A DNA stretch of 64,000 bases from Hungatella hathewayi WAL-18680 (GCF_000235505.1 NZ_JH379027.1:2376839-2440838); one strand, 5' to 3'. Positions 45,660 to 54,671 are shown, counted from the first letter of the stretch. The notes: generated from the letters alone by a model not told the origin. Numbers and translations are program-made.

Positions 45660-45681
45660 TAGGAAATAACAGATACTATAT
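45660..45681 (+). repeat. right 22-bp direct repeat of the ORF6N cassette
   Basis: Exact copy of 44386-44407. The sequence after it, through the TAA at 45716-45718, reads on as the apparent original EFR1 tail. Confidence 0.85.
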
Positions 45682-45721
45682 CATGGAAGAGGAGAACCAT
45701 TCTTCCGGAAAGCAGTAACAA

Positions 45722-46330
45722 ATGGAACAGGAAGACAGAATTATTTTATATGACAGTGATATCCGGGAGCCGCTGTTTGATTATCTGGAGGAGAGGTTCG
45801 GGAAAACCAGGATATTTGAGGAAAAAATCATAGGAAAATCCCGGGCGGATTTGCTGATGCTCACTGCCAGCCAGATCATCGGCCTGGAGATTAAGAGCGA
45901 CGCGGACACCTACGAGCGGCTGAAACGCCAGGTGCGGGATTACAACCGGTACTGTGACGCCAACTACATTGTGATCGGGAAATCCCATGAAAAGCACGTG
46001 GAGGAGCATATCCCAAAAGAGTGGGGGATACTGACGGTCCGTGTGATGGGCCGTGACTTTGTGATTGAGGAAATGCGTCCGGCAATGCCTAACCCCAAGA
46101 TGAAGCGGGAACTCCAGATTACCCTTGTCTGGCGCCCGGAACTCCAGCATTTGCTGGAAATCAACCATCTGCCTAAATATAAGCAGAAAAGCAAGCGGTT
46201 CGTCCAGCAAAAACTCCTGGAGAAAATGGAGTGGGAGCAGTTAAAGCCACAGATATGTGAGGAACTGTTCGAGCGGGATTATACGCTGTGGGAGGAGGAC
46301 GAGGAGCTTTTGAGTTCCGGCACGTCATAA
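45722..46330 (+). CDS. Sce7726-family protein (PD-(D/E)XK-like)
   Basis: 202 residues. It matches the Sce7726 family: YDSDIREPLFDYLEERFGKTRIFEEKIIGKSRADLLML, GLEIKSDADTYERLKRQVRDYNRYCDANYIVIG, and ITLVWRPELQHLLEINHLPKYKQKSKRFVQQKLL. The Asp of SRADLL and the E-x-K of LEIKSD make a PD-(D/E)XK nuclease core. Biological role unknown. The ribosome site is only GGAAAG, inside the former EFR1 tail, so expression likely depended on coupling to EFR1 before the cassette arrived. Confidence 0.85.
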   Translation: MEQEDRIILYDSDIREPLFDYLEERFGKTRIFEEKIIGKSRADLLMLTASQIIGLEIKSDADTYERLKRQVRDYNRYCDANYIVIGKSHEKHVEEHIPKEWGILTVRVMGRDFVIEEMRPAMPNPKMKRELQITLVWRPELQHLLEINHLPKYKQKSKRFVQQKLLEKMEWEQLKPQICEELFERDYTLWEEDEELLSSGTS

Positions 46331-46399
46331 ATCATTTTCCATCTGGGGATTTCCATGCTATAATAGCGGCAGACAGAAATTCTATCAGGAAAGGGTATT

Positions 46400-47854
46400 A
46401 TGACAAATCAACCGGAGCATCGATTCAATCATTATCAGTTATCAGAGGAAATAAAAGAGGCCTTGCAGCTGCTGGGATATGAAACACCAACCCCCATCCA
46501 GCAGGAAGTGATTCCGGCCATTCTTGGGGGAAATAATATCGTTGCCAAAGCGCCAACCGGAAGTGGAAAGACGGCGGCATTTGCCATCCCAATCTGTGAA
46601 ACGGTCATCTGGGAGGAAAATGCGCCCCAGGCCCTGATTATGGAGCCCACCAGAGAACTGGCGGAGCAGGTGAAGGACGAGGTCTTTCGCATTGGACGGA
46701 AAAAACGGCTGAAGGTCCCGGCATTGTTTGGCGGTTTCCCCATCGAGAAGCAGATACAGACCCTGCGGCAGAAGTCCCACATCGTGGTGGGAACGCCGGG
46801 ACGGGTGATGGACCATATCAGGCGGGAGAGTCTCAAGCTGGATAAGATTACCCATCTCGTCATAGACGAGGCGGATTTAATGCTGGATATGGGGTTTATC
46901 GATGAAGTGAAGGAGATCATATCCTGCCTGCCAAAAGGCTGCGGGATATCCCTGTTTTCCGCCACGCTGAAACCGGAGATTCAGAATCTGGTGGACGAGT
47001 ATATCGAAGATGTGGTTCTCATCCGGCAGGAAGAGAGCGGGGAGATGGAGCCTGCCATCACACAGGTTTTGTACCGGGCGGATAAAGAGACTAAATATGA
47101 CACGTTTTTAATGATGCTTATGACAGAAAACCCGGAGAGCTGCATGATCTTCTGCGGCACCAAAGAGATGGTCAATGTCCTGTTCCAGAAACTGCGGAAG
47201 GCCAGAATCTTCTGCGGTATGCTCCATGGAGATTTGGAGCAGAAGGAGCGGTTGAAAACCGTGGATGCATTCCGGCGGGGGGCCTTTCGTTACCTGATCG
47301 CCACGGATGTGGCGGCGAGAGGCGTTGATTTCGAGAACATTTCCCATGTGGTGAATTATGACTTTCCAACCGGAAGAGAGACTTATGTCCACCGCATCGG
47401 CCGCACGGGGCGGAATGGAAAAGAGGGCCGGGCCATCAGTCTGGTGTGCGAGGAGGACCGGCGGATGCTTCAGATGGTGGAGACCTACATGGACCGGGAG
47501 CTGCCCGTCACGGAATGTCCCGCCGCCAGCCCGGAGGAGGTAAAAGCCTTCTGGAAGTCCCAGCGGCAGAAAGCGGAGATCAAACCGGAAAAGGGAAAGG
47601 CTCTGAACGAAGGCATTATGCGCCTCTCCATCGGAGGCGGAAGAAAGTCAAAACTGCGCGCCGGCGATATTGTGGGAACCATCTGCGGCATTGAGGGAGT
47701 GGAGGTGTCGGATATCGGCATCATCGATATCCGCGACAGTCTGAGCTATGTGGAAATCCTGAACAACAAAGGCAGTCAGGTCCTGGAAGAACTCCAGACC
47801 AGGCCCATCAAGGGAAAAGTGAGAAAGGTCCGAAAAACCAGGACCCGGATATAA
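46400..47854 (+). CDS. dbpA: DEAD-box RNA helicase DbpA
   Basis: 484 residues, GGAAAGGG upstream. Helicase motifs in order: Q-motif region TPTPIQQEVIPAIL, Walker A APTGSGKTAAF, PTRELAEQV, TPGRVMDHI, VIDEADLML (DEAD), LFSATL, IATDVAARGVDFENI and HRIGRTGR. The C-terminal 80 residues (KLRAGDIVGTICGIEGVEVSDIGIIDIRDSLSYVEI) are the DbpA RNA-binding domain, which targets hairpin 92 of 23S rRNA during large-subunit assembly. TATAAT at 46358-46363 may be its -10. Confidence 0.9.
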   Translation: MTNQPEHRFNHYQLSEEIKEALQLLGYETPTPIQQEVIPAILGGNNIVAKAPTGSGKTAAFAIPICETVIWEENAPQALIMEPTRELAEQVKDEVFRIGRKKRLKVPALFGGFPIEKQIQTLRQKSHIVVGTPGRVMDHIRRESLKLDKITHLVIDEADLMLDMGFIDEVKEIISCLPKGCGISLFSATLKPEIQNLVDEYIEDVVLIRQEESGEMEPAITQVLYRADKETKYDTFLMMLMTENPESCMIFCGTKEMVNVLFQKLRKARIFCGMLHGDLEQKERLKTVDAFRRGAFRYLIATDVAARGVDFENISHVVNYDFPTGRETYVHRIGRTGRNGKEGRAISLVCEEDRRMLQMVETYMDRELPVTECPAASPEEVKAFWKSQRQKAEIKPEKGKALNEGIMRLSIGGGRKSKLRAGDIVGTICGIEGVEVSDIGIIDIRDSLSYVEILNNKGSQVLEELQTRPIKGKVRKVRKTRTRI

Positions 47855-48027
47855 GGAGTTAAAGATATACGGAATATCTGATAATAGACGGAAAGGAGCG
47901 GGGTATATGGGGATTTGGATGACAATGCACTGATAGCGGGGCTTTCGTGCATGTAAGGCTGGAGCCTTGCTAATCAGCAGGTAGAAACGAGACACTCAAA
48001 TACTATCCAATGATTAGGAGGCAGATT

Positions 48028-48792
48028 ATGTCATATTTTAAGTATCAGTCCAAGAATATTTATTACACCGTCACAGGCGAAGGGAAGCCGCTGGCGCTTC
48101 TACACGGAGATAGCGCGTCTTCCGCCATGTTTGAATTGTTGAAACCTTTGTATGAGAATCGTTTTCAACTGATTCTCATTGATTTCCTTGGCAACGGGAA
48201 GTCGGACCGTGTGGAAATGTTCCCGGTGGATTTGTGGCTGGAGGAGGCGCGTCAGGTGATTGCGCTGCTGGAGCATTTACATTGTGGAAAAGTGAGTCTG
48301 GCAGGTACCAGCGGCGGAGCCTGGGCGGCCGTCAATGCAGCGATGCTGCGGCCGGACCTGGTGGAGCGTGTCGTGGCCGACAGCTTCGACGGGCGGAGTC
48401 TGGCGGAGGATTTTGCAGATTCTCTACTGGAAGAAAGGGCCTCGTCGAAACAGGAGGAACATGCCATCGAATTTTATCAGTGGTGCCAGGGAGATGACTG
48501 GGAGAGCGTTGTGGATAAGAACACGGAGGCGCTGGTGCGGTGTGCCAGAGAAAAGCGCCCACTGTTTGCCAGACCGTTACGGGAACTTCAGGTTCCTCTG
48601 CTTCTCATGGGCAGCAGGGAGGATGAGATGGTGAGAAAAGATTTCCTCAGCGAATACGAAGTCATAGCCGGAGAAACCGGAGCGCAGGTCTGCGTGTTCC
48701 CAACAGGCTTTCATCCGGCCATGGCGTCCAATGCGGAGCAGGCCGCAGATGTCATCTATGAATTTATCTATCAAAAGAAGATTGGAAGATGA
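48028..48792 (+). CDS. alpha/beta hydrolase
   Basis: 254 residues from ATG 48028, with TAGGAGG upstream (the ATG at 48010 lies before that site). Fold landmarks: oxyanion LLHGDSASSAM, IDFLGNGKSDR, nucleophile elbow LAGTSGGAWAAV (Ser), late Asp in MGSREDEMV and His in PTGFHPAMAS. Substrate unknown. About 170 nt before the gene hold no recognised RNA, only a short GGCTGGAGCC hairpin. Confidence 0.88.
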   Translation: MSYFKYQSKNIYYTVTGEGKPLALLHGDSASSAMFELLKPLYENRFQLILIDFLGNGKSDRVEMFPVDLWLEEARQVIALLEHLHCGKVSLAGTSGGAWAAVNAAMLRPDLVERVVADSFDGRSLAEDFADSLLEERASSKQEEHAIEFYQWCQGDDWESVVDKNTEALVRCAREKRPLFARPLRELQVPLLLMGSREDEMVRKDFLSEYEVIAGETGAQVCVFPTGFHPAMASNAEQAADVIYEFIYQKKIGR

Positions 48793-48949
48793 CATACAGT
48801 TGTCATCATTCGCCTGGTAAGATAACCATATCATAGGGCGAATATGCAGGGTAATGTAAGGCATGGGCCGTGGTTGTGAAAATGCGGTCCATGCTTTTTC
48901 TATGAGAGTTTGGCAGCGAAGTTTGGTCAGTAAGCGGCAGGAGGAAGCT

Positions 48950-49372
48950 ATGATTGATTTACAGGACAGAAATCATATCCCATCCATGGAGGAACTGGAG
49001 GATTTGATACGCAATCCACTGTTTGGGAAGTTTTGCTTGGAAATGGAGCAGAGATACGGGGTATGCGGGAAGCCGGAGTTCAGCAGGTGTGACTGGGAGC
49101 GGGGATGGAATCTGAAGTTTAAAAAGTCCGGAAAATCGCTCTGCGTGATCTATCCGCGGGAGAATTATATCACCGTGATGGTGGTGGTTGGAGCGAAGGA
49201 GAAAGGGACGGTGGAGGAGCAGCTTTTGGAGCTGTCACCGCTGTTACAGGATGTCTATCACCACACGAAAGAGGGAAATGGCCAGCGGTGGCTGATGATT
49301 GACCTGGAGGATGAGGGAAATGTTTACCGGGATGTTTTGAAGCTGATTGACATCCGGTATCAGTGCCGGTAA
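48950..49372 (+). CDS. DUF3788 family protein
   Basis: 140 residues from ATG 48950 with AGGAGG upstream; an upstream extension to 48863 overlaps that site. It fits the DUF3788 pattern: IPSMEELEDLIRNPLFGKFCLEMEQRYG, WNLKFKKSGKSLCVIYPRENYITVMVVVG and a late RWLMIDLEDEGNVYRDVLKLIDIR. The family is small, alpha/beta and of unknown function. Confidence 0.82.
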   Translation: MIDLQDRNHIPSMEELEDLIRNPLFGKFCLEMEQRYGVCGKPEFSRCDWERGWNLKFKKSGKSLCVIYPRENYITVMVVVGAKEKGTVEEQLLELSPLLQDVYHHTKEGNGQRWLMIDLEDEGNVYRDVLKLIDIRYQCR

Positions 49373-49419
49373 GATGTGAAATATGGACATTAGTGGGAAG
49401 GAACACAGAAGGAGAAGGT

Positions 49420-49899
49420 ATGGAGATTAAGAGATGCAGGAAAGAATCATTTTCGGTGATTGGGAAAGAGGGGTCTACGAGGGATGGCGCTGGTTTTGTG
49501 AAAAAGCTGTGGGAGGAGGCCAACGGTCATTTTAAAGAGATTTCACATCTGGCCCAAAAGGATGAGAACGGCGTGGCGGCCGGAATCTGGGGTGCGATGA
49601 CTGATTTTTCCCGCACGTTTCAGCCGTGGGAAGAGAATTTCTCCCAGGGGCTTTATCTTGCCGGAGTGGAAGTTGTGGAAGGAGCCGTGCCCCCGGAAGG
49701 CTGGACAATATGGACGATTCCCGGGTATGAGTATCTGTATGTGAAATGCACGGGGGAAGAGACATTTTCCATGGTGCTGGATTATATGAAGGAGAATCAT
49801 CTGGAACTGGCCGGCGCGGTTTTGGAATTCTTTTGTCCGGAGGAGGAGGGGCAGCAGTATTTGTTCTTCCCGATTGGAAGATTGACGGATTGTCCGTAA
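49420..49899 (+). CDS. GyrI-like / AraC effector-binding-domain protein
   Basis: 159 residues from ATG 49420, GAAGGAGAAGG upstream. The SHS2-repeat fold typical of GyrI-like small-molecule-binding proteins is suggested by KESFSVIGKEGS, LYLAGVEVVEGAVPPEGWTIWTIPGYEYLYVKCTG and a C-terminal EFFCPEEEGQQYLFFPI. There is no DNA-binding domain, so it is a stand-alone ligand binder or hydrolase. It follows DUF3788 by 47 nt, probably cotranscribed. Confidence 0.82.
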   Translation: MEIKRCRKESFSVIGKEGSTRDGAGFVKKLWEEANGHFKEISHLAQKDENGVAAGIWGAMTDFSRTFQPWEENFSQGLYLAGVEVVEGAVPPEGWTIWTIPGYEYLYVKCTGEETFSMVLDYMKENHLELAGAVLEFFCPEEEGQQYLFFPIGRLTDCP

Positions 49900-50046
49900 T
49901 GTTGACATCACGGAAGAAATGCCGTAAAATAAAAATGTAAATTTAATAGGAAAAGGTGAGGTGAATTCGGCGTATCAGATGTTACACAATCAGTAACATG
50001 GGTATGACTGGAGAAGAGTAGATAAAATCAATTCCATAGGGAAAGA

Positions 50047-50072
50047 AAAGGCTGCATGGACAGCCTGTTTTT
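50047..50072 (+). terminator. intrinsic terminator after the GyrI-like gene
   Basis: AGGCTG-catgga-CAGCCT followed by G and T5; short but well formed. Confidence 0.6.
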
Positions 50073-50133
50073 GGTACCTGATGTTTGATTTTATTTTACT
50101 CTTTAACTAATTCTTCATCTTTTGAAAGATTAG

Positions 50134-50164
50134 CCGTAGAGTAAAATCTACGGTTTTTTTTTTT
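50134..50164 (+). terminator. strong terminator upstream of the methyltransferase gene
   Basis: CCGTAGA-gtaaaa-TCTACGG followed by an 11-T run, 19 nt before the next start. It ends upstream transcription, or attenuates the methyltransferase if its promoter lies further up. Confidence 0.85.
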
Positions 50165-50182
50165 GCACAGGAAAGGAGAAAC

Positions 50183-51016
50183 ATGAACAATAACTTATTT
50201 ACAGCGTTAAGAAAACCCTCTATCTACACAAAATCAGCAGCTGAGTTTTGGAATGATGAATATATTTCAAAACAAATGCTAAAAGCGCACTTAGACCCGG
50301 ACTTTGACGGAGCAAGTAGAACATTGGACTTTATTGAAAAATCTGCTGCATGGATAACAGAACAGATTCCGCCCGTCGATTATCCCTTGCTTCTTGATAT
50401 TGGGTGCGGTCCGGGGATATATGCTGAGAAGTTTACACAAAAGGGGTATCAAGTCACCGGGGTGGATTTTTCAAAGAGGTCTATTGACTATGCACAACAA
50501 TCCGCTTTCAGCAAGAAGTTAAATATTTCATATGTGTATCAAAACTATTTAGAAATGGATTTGAACAAGAGTTTTGATGTTTGTACCATGATATATTGTG
50601 ATTACGGTGCGTTATCGACGAGAGACAGACAAGTAATTATGAAAAAAATTTATCATCATCTGAAACCTGGCGGAAAATTGTTATTAGATGTATTTTCCAT
50701 GGCAAAATTTTGCAATTTTCAAGAGCAGCAAGTTTGGGAACTATGTCCCAATGGAGGCTTTTGGCGCCCTGGTGAATATATGGCGTTAAGTGGATTTTAT
50801 AAATATTTAGATTATGTAACACTGGACTTAATATCAATTATTTCAAAAGAAGAGATAACCCCCTATTATTTATGGAATACCTATTTTACAAAAGAAACTT
50901 TAATGCAAGAAGCTGAAAGTATTGGTTTTAAAATGTGTGGACTCTTTAGTGATGTTGCAGGACGTAGTTATCAATCTGAAAGTGATACCATTGCAATCAT
51001 TTTGGAAAAGCAATAA
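50183..51016 (+). CDS. class I SAM-dependent methyltransferase
   Basis: 277 residues, AAAGGAG upstream. SAM motif I is LLLDIGCGPGIYAEKFTQKGYQVTGVDFSKRSIDYA, then FDVCTMIYCDYGAL (motif II) and HHLKPGGKLLLDVFSM (motif III). The N-terminal cap (FWNDEYISKQMLKAHLDPD) is common in Firmicutes small-molecule methyltransferases. Substrate unknown. A strong terminator sits just upstream. Confidence 0.88.
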   Translation: MNNNLFTALRKPSIYTKSAAEFWNDEYISKQMLKAHLDPDFDGASRTLDFIEKSAAWITEQIPPVDYPLLLDIGCGPGIYAEKFTQKGYQVTGVDFSKRSIDYAQQSAFSKKLNISYVYQNYLEMDLNKSFDVCTMIYCDYGALSTRDRQVIMKKIYHHLKPGGKLLLDVFSMAKFCNFQEQQVWELCPNGGFWRPGEYMALSGFYKYLDYVTLDLISIISKEEITPYYLWNTYFTKETLMQEAESIGFKMCGLFSDVAGRSYQSESDTIAIILEKQ

Positions 51017-51126
51017 GTTCAATATGTAGAGGTGGTTTCCTGGTGGGGAATCACGTTATCTTTTATTTTGTCATAGGATGTAAAAAAGCGGACAAATTCT
51101 GTTGATGATGGGTGAGGTGCTTGCGT

Positions 51127-52239
51127 ATGGCTTCGATAAGCCTGTGTATGATTGTGAAAAATGAGGAGGAGGTGCTTGGGCGGTGCCTGGATAGTGTCAG
51201 TGACCTGGTGGATGAGATTATTATTGTGGATACCGGCTCGGTGGATGAGACGAAACGGATTGCGTCGGTTTATACGGATAAGGTTGAGACATTTCCGTGG
51301 ATAGATGATTTTGCGGCGGCGAGGAACTATGCATTTTCCAGGGCGTCCATGGATTTCTGCATGTGGCTGGATGCGGACGATGTGATGGAAGAGAAGGACC
51401 GGGCGGGATTTCTGGAACTGAAACAGTCGTTGATGCCGGATAGGGACATGGTGATGATGCGTTATGAGGTGGCATTTGATGAGCAGGGGGCGCCCTCCTT
51501 CTGGTATTACCGGGAGCGGCTGATCCGCAATCACCGGGGATATCTCTGGAAAGGGGCAGTCCATGAGGCGATTGCCCCGGTGGGAAATGTTGTGTATTCT
51601 GACGTGGCGGTTACCCACCGGAAGATTCATGCGGGTGATGGAGACAGAAACCTGAATATTTACCGGAAGATGCTGGCGGACGGAAAGACGCTGGAGGGAC
51701 GGGAGCGCTATTATTATGGACGGGAGCTGTATTATCACCAAATGTATGAGGAGGCTGTCCGGACATTTGACATGTTCCTGAAATCTCCGGACGGCTGGGT
51801 GGAAAATAAAATAGAAGCCTGCCTTCTGATGGGGAAATGTCATAGGGCCCTGGGAGACCGGCAGGCCGCTCTGGGGGCGTTGTTGGAAAGTCTGGAATAT
51901 GATGCGCCCAGGGCAGAACTTTGCTGTGAGATTGGGGCATGGTTTATGGAGAGCGGGCAGTATGAGACGGCGGTATTCTGGTATGAGACGGCGCTGGGGC
52001 GGGAGATGGATTTTAAGAAGGGAGGATTTGTTTCCCCAGACTTTTATGGATTTATTCCGGCGATGCAGCTGTGCGTCTGCTATGATAAGCTGGGGCAGTA
52101 TGAGAAAGCGGAGTCTTGCAATGAAATGGCGGGAAAAATGAAACCGGAGTCGCCGGCGGTTTTGTTTAACCGGGAGTATTTTGAGCGAAGGAGGGGGAAA
52201 AAGGACGAGGATGAACGGTTATTGGACAACGTCATATAA
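51127..52239 (+). CDS. GT2 glycosyltransferase with TPR repeats
   Basis: 370 residues; start at ATG 51127, the alternative TTG/ATG near 51112 being inside the ribosome site. A GT-A domain: ISLCMIVKNEEEVLGRCLDSV, IIIVDTGSVDETKRIA, then MWLDADDVM with the metal-binding DxD. HEAIAP follows in the acceptor region. Residues about 190-360 are TPR-like helices (YYYGRELYYHQMYEEAVRTFDMFLK and so on). Similar enzymes glycosylate peptides or proteins. It lies 37 nt before the collagen-like gene, so glycosylation of its Thr-rich repeats is a reasonable inference. Confidence 0.87.
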   Translation: MASISLCMIVKNEEEVLGRCLDSVSDLVDEIIIVDTGSVDETKRIASVYTDKVETFPWIDDFAAARNYAFSRASMDFCMWLDADDVMEEKDRAGFLELKQSLMPDRDMVMMRYEVAFDEQGAPSFWYYRERLIRNHRGYLWKGAVHEAIAPVGNVVYSDVAVTHRKIHAGDGDRNLNIYRKMLADGKTLEGRERYYYGRELYYHQMYEEAVRTFDMFLKSPDGWVENKIEACLLMGKCHRALGDRQAALGALLESLEYDAPRAELCCEIGAWFMESGQYETAVFWYETALGREMDFKKGGFVSPDFYGFIPAMQLCVCYDKLGQYEKAESCNEMAGKMKPESPAVLFNREYFERRRGKKDEDERLLDNVI

Positions 52240-52276
52240 TATAGGGTAACTATTAGTTTGGAAAGGACACATAACT

Positions 52277-53029
52277 ATGAATTATGACGAATTTGGATAT
52301 GAGAGAAGCTGCTCCTCGGGCGTTTACGGGAATACCTGTGGGACTGGCTACTGCCAATACTGTGGAAACTACTGCTGCACGGGATGCCCCGGTCCACGGG
52401 GACCACAGGGGCTTCAGGGGCCGATAGGACCAATGGGACCAATGGGACCGATGGGGCCGAGAGGGTTTCAGGGAGCCACCGGTGTGGCCGGAATGACCGG
52501 AGCAACCGGAGCCACAGGAATCACTGGTGCGGCAGGCGCGTCACCAGTTATCTCCGTAGCCGGAACTAGAACGGGAGCACCTGGGACAGAGGCGAGTGTA
52601 GATGAAACATTCACGTCAACCGGAGCACAACTCCTGTTCACCATCCCCGCCGGAATTACCGGTGCAGCCGGAGCCGATGGCGCAAAAGGTCCAACCGGGG
52701 CGGACGGAGCCATGGGGCCAGCAGGTCCAACCGGAGCGGACGGAGCCATGGGGCCAGCAGGTCCGACAGGAGCCGACGGAGCCATGGGGCCAGTAGGTCC
52801 AACAGGAGCGGACGGAGCCATGGGGCCAACAGGTCCGACAGGAGCGGACGGAGCCATGGGGCCAACAGGTCCAACAGGAGCCGATGGTGTCACTGGTCCC
52901 ACTGGCGCCAGGGGCACCAGTATCACTGCAATTACGCTCACCCTGGATACGGGAACCGGTGCAATTACAGGCGGAACCGCAACCCTGGATGACGGAACGA
53001 CAACTCCGATTGCCGTGACGACAGCATAG
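52277..53029 (+). CDS. collagen-like surface protein (BclA type)
   Basis: 250 residues, GGAAAGGA upstream. A Cys-rich N-terminus ([20 protein letters not shown]) leads into Gly-X-Y triplets, with a non-collagenous break at about 80-125 ([12 protein letters not shown].., [13 protein letters not shown]). A second collagen block consists of 12-residue [12 protein letters not shown] units. The short C-terminal domain is beta-rich and Thr-rich ([22 protein letters not shown]). This is the plan of exosporium filament proteins. No signal peptide, which fits assembly on the spore from the mother cell. Confidence 0.88.
   Translation: MNYDEFGYERSCSSGVYGNTCGTGYCQYCGNYCCTGCPGPRGPQGLQGPIGPMGPMGPMGPRGFQGATGVAGMTGATGATGITGAAGASPVISVAGTRTGAPGTEASVDETFTSTGAQLLFTIPAGITGAAGADGAKGPTGADGAMGPAGPTGADGAMGPAGPTGADGAMGPVGPTGADGAMGPTGPTGADGAMGPTGPTGADGVTGPTGARGTSITAITLTLDTGTGAITGGTATLDDGTTTPIAVTTA
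52688..52890 (+). repeat. 36-bp tandem repeats in the collagen gene
   Basis: Five or more 36-bp units encode [11 protein letters not shown] plus one variable residue (A, A, V, T, T). High identity (GGAGCCATGGGGCCA is constant) implies recent expansion. Confidence 0.9.
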
Positions 53030-53047
53030 TCAAAACTCAAAACTTTA

Positions 53048-53083
53048 AGGGGCTGCGCGCGAAACAATTCGTACGCAGCCCCT
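53048..53083. terminator. hairpin between collagen gene and tetR
   Basis: AGGGGCTGCG pairs perfectly with CGCAGCCCCT around a 16-nt loop between convergent genes. Tails are only moderately T-rich on either side. Confidence 0.6.
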
Positions 53084-53101
53084 GTTCCACCAATAGTTCA
53101 T

Positions 53102-53656
53102 TTAGATACTTTTCATAAAATAATGTAGCGATTTATGAATCATGCGTTCCATTTCAAGGGGGGTCTCTCGATTTTCGTCATACAGCCATTTCATTAAAAG
53201 ATTCCAAAGTCCCCCCATATTAAAAAGCAGACAATATTCTAATTCTTTATCGGAGCAATCGGCTTTCCAATATTCTCTAAAACGCCCATATATCTGCGGC
53301 CAGTATTCATTGGAAACATCAATTAAATGACATATCAGGTGATGATCGGTCAATACTGTCAGGTAGTCGATATGTTCCTGCCAAAAGGTAAAATAAACCT
53401 GGATGATATGTCGTATCGAATATTCCATATCCTCATCTAAATATCTCATATAGCTCTCACATAGCTGTGTGCAGGAATAGATGACCACATCCTCTTTAGA
53501 ACGGAAATTTCGGTAAAATGTCCGTCGGGCAAGCTGGGCATTTTCCGAAATTTCTGTGATTGTAATTTCCGAATAATTTTGCTTTTCCATTAAATCAAAG
53601 AGTGATTGGGCCAGCCATTGTTTCGATTGTTCCGCTATTGGATTTGACTTTTTCAT
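53102..53656 (-). CDS. TetR-family regulator
   Basis: 184 residues. HTH: QWLAQSLFDLMEKQNYSEITITEISENAQLARRTFYRNFRSKEDVV. The C-terminal helical domain is of the TetR_C type found with small-genome Firmicutes regulators. It is divergent from the pentapeptide-repeat gene, whose promoter lies within 90 bp, and probably controls it. Confidence 0.9.
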   Translation of the reverse strand: MKKSNPIAEQSKQWLAQSLFDLMEKQNYSEITITEISENAQLARRTFYRNFRSKEDVVIYSCTQLCESYMRYLDEDMEYSIRHIIQVYFTFWQEHIDYLTVLTDHHLICHLIDVSNEYWPQIYGRFREYWKADCSDKELEYCLLFNMGGLWNLLMKWLYDENRETPLEMERMIHKSLHYFMKSI

Positions 53657-53712
53657 GTGGTCTCCTTTTGTGTCACATTATTTACTTGGATGTAGCACTT
53701 GGTTTCGAGCGA

Positions 53713-53741
53713 TTGACGGTATATTTTTTACCCATTATACT
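53713..53741 (+). promoter_or_regulatory. promoter of the pentapeptide-repeat gene
   Basis: TTGACG (53713-53718), 17-bp spacer, TATACT (53736-53741), close to sigma-A consensus. It lies about 50 bp from the TTG start at 53793 and confirms that start over the ATG at 53655, which precedes the promoter. Confidence 0.75.
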
Positions 53742-53792
53742 ATGATAAAAGAAGTGGCACAAGTGAGACACACATTTGTAAGGAGGTACAAG

Positions 53793-54617
53793 TTGAAACT
53801 TCATCAATACGATTCTGATATATTCCATGAATTTCGGATTTCATGTAAGGAATGCAGCGGCCTTTGCTGCGTGGCGTTATACTTTTCTAAATATGATGGC
53901 TTTCCTGCTGATAAAGCCGCCGGAACACCATGCCGCTATTTGGACAGCAATTTTTGCTGCTCCATTCACGGGGAATTGCAGTCTAGACAGATGAAAGGAT
54001 GTCTGGCCTACGATTGCTGCGGTGCGGGGCAGATGGTAACCCGCCTGTATGGAGAGGAAAATTGGAAATCCAACCCAGGCGCGGCCCAGGAGGAATTTGA
54101 TGTATTTGTGAAAATATTCTATCTGCAGCAAACATTATGGTACATTTCAGAAGTGAAAACACTTCTGCCTGCACAGGCGCTGTGGGAGGAAGCGGATCAT
54201 TATTTAGAGGAATTACATCTTCTTTTGAAATCTTCTCCACAAAAAATTCTGGATGACGATATGGGGCTGCTTAGAACAAACATAAACACATTACTGAATC
54301 AGGCATGGCAGATGGTAAGAGAGCAGATTGCCAGTCCCGCTAAAATAACAAAGAAAAAAGATTATATGGGGCATCATTTTCGAAAATCCAAACTGAACGG
54401 CTGTGACTTCAGTTCCACACTTTTAATTGCGGCTAATTTCGAGGCATGCGATTTGACTGGTTGTAATTTTCTTGGAGCCGATATGCGGGATGCCAATATA
54501 AAAAATGCTGATTTAAGTGAATGTAATTTTTTGACACAGGGACAGATAAATGCAGCAATCGGAAACCGGAATACCCGCATACCGGAACATCTGATCATGC
54601 CAGTTGTATGGCTCTAG
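53793..54617 (+). CDS. Cys-rich (YkgJ-like) protein with C-terminal pentapeptide repeats
   Basis: 274 residues from TTG 53793, chosen because AAGGAGGT lies five bases upstream and the promoter lies between it and earlier ATGs. The N-terminus has a zinc/iron-type cysteine pattern: CKECSGLCC, then TPCRYLDSNFCCSIH and GCLAYDCCGAGQ. Helices follow. Residues about 200-250 are pentapeptide repeats (CDFSS.., ANFEACDLTGCNFLGADMRDANIKNADLSECNF), which build a right-handed beta helix. Some such proteins protect gyrase; here function is unknown. Confidence 0.85.
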   Translation: MKLHQYDSDIFHEFRISCKECSGLCCVALYFSKYDGFPADKAAGTPCRYLDSNFCCSIHGELQSRQMKGCLAYDCCGAGQMVTRLYGEENWKSNPGAAQEEFDVFVKIFYLQQTLWYISEVKTLLPAQALWEEADHYLEELHLLLKSSPQKILDDDMGLLRTNINTLLNQAWQMVREQIASPAKITKKKDYMGHHFRKSKLNGCDFSSTLLIAANFEACDLTGCNFLGADMRDANIKNADLSECNFLTQGQINAAIGNRNTRIPEHLIMPVVWL

Positions 54618-54642
54618 GAAGAAAACTATTTTTAAAATACCC

Positions 54643-54671
54643 TTGACATTCGTTTAAGACAGATGTAGTAT
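54643..54671 (+). promoter_or_regulatory. promoter of the blaI-like gene
   Basis: TTGACA, 17-bp spacer, TAGTAT (54666-54671). It overlaps the first BlaI-type operator. Confidence 0.75.

Larger units (their letters stand above)
44408..45681 (+). mobile_element. 1.27-kb ORF6N/PLD cassette inserted in the EFR1 3' end
   Basis: The segment begins right after one 22-bp repeat and ends with the second copy. Deleting it restores an EFR1 frame with 18 different C-terminal residues and a stop at 45716-45718, only 3 nt before the Sce7726-family gene: a typical tight operon. The cassette holds a terminator for the interrupted EFR1 gene, four related palindromes and one gene. No transposase of a known class is present. 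The ORF6N/PLD protein itself or a helper in trans may move it; that is inference. Confidence 0.65.

Noticed and set aside
47855-48027. Possible riboswitch or small RNA before the hydrolase gene
   Set aside because: Only a short GGCTGGAGCC hairpin; no known riboswitch core could be matched.
52468-53067. Minus-strand Pro/Ala/Val-rich frame opposite the collagen gene
   Set aside because: Periodic by-product of the Gly-X-Y code on the other strand.
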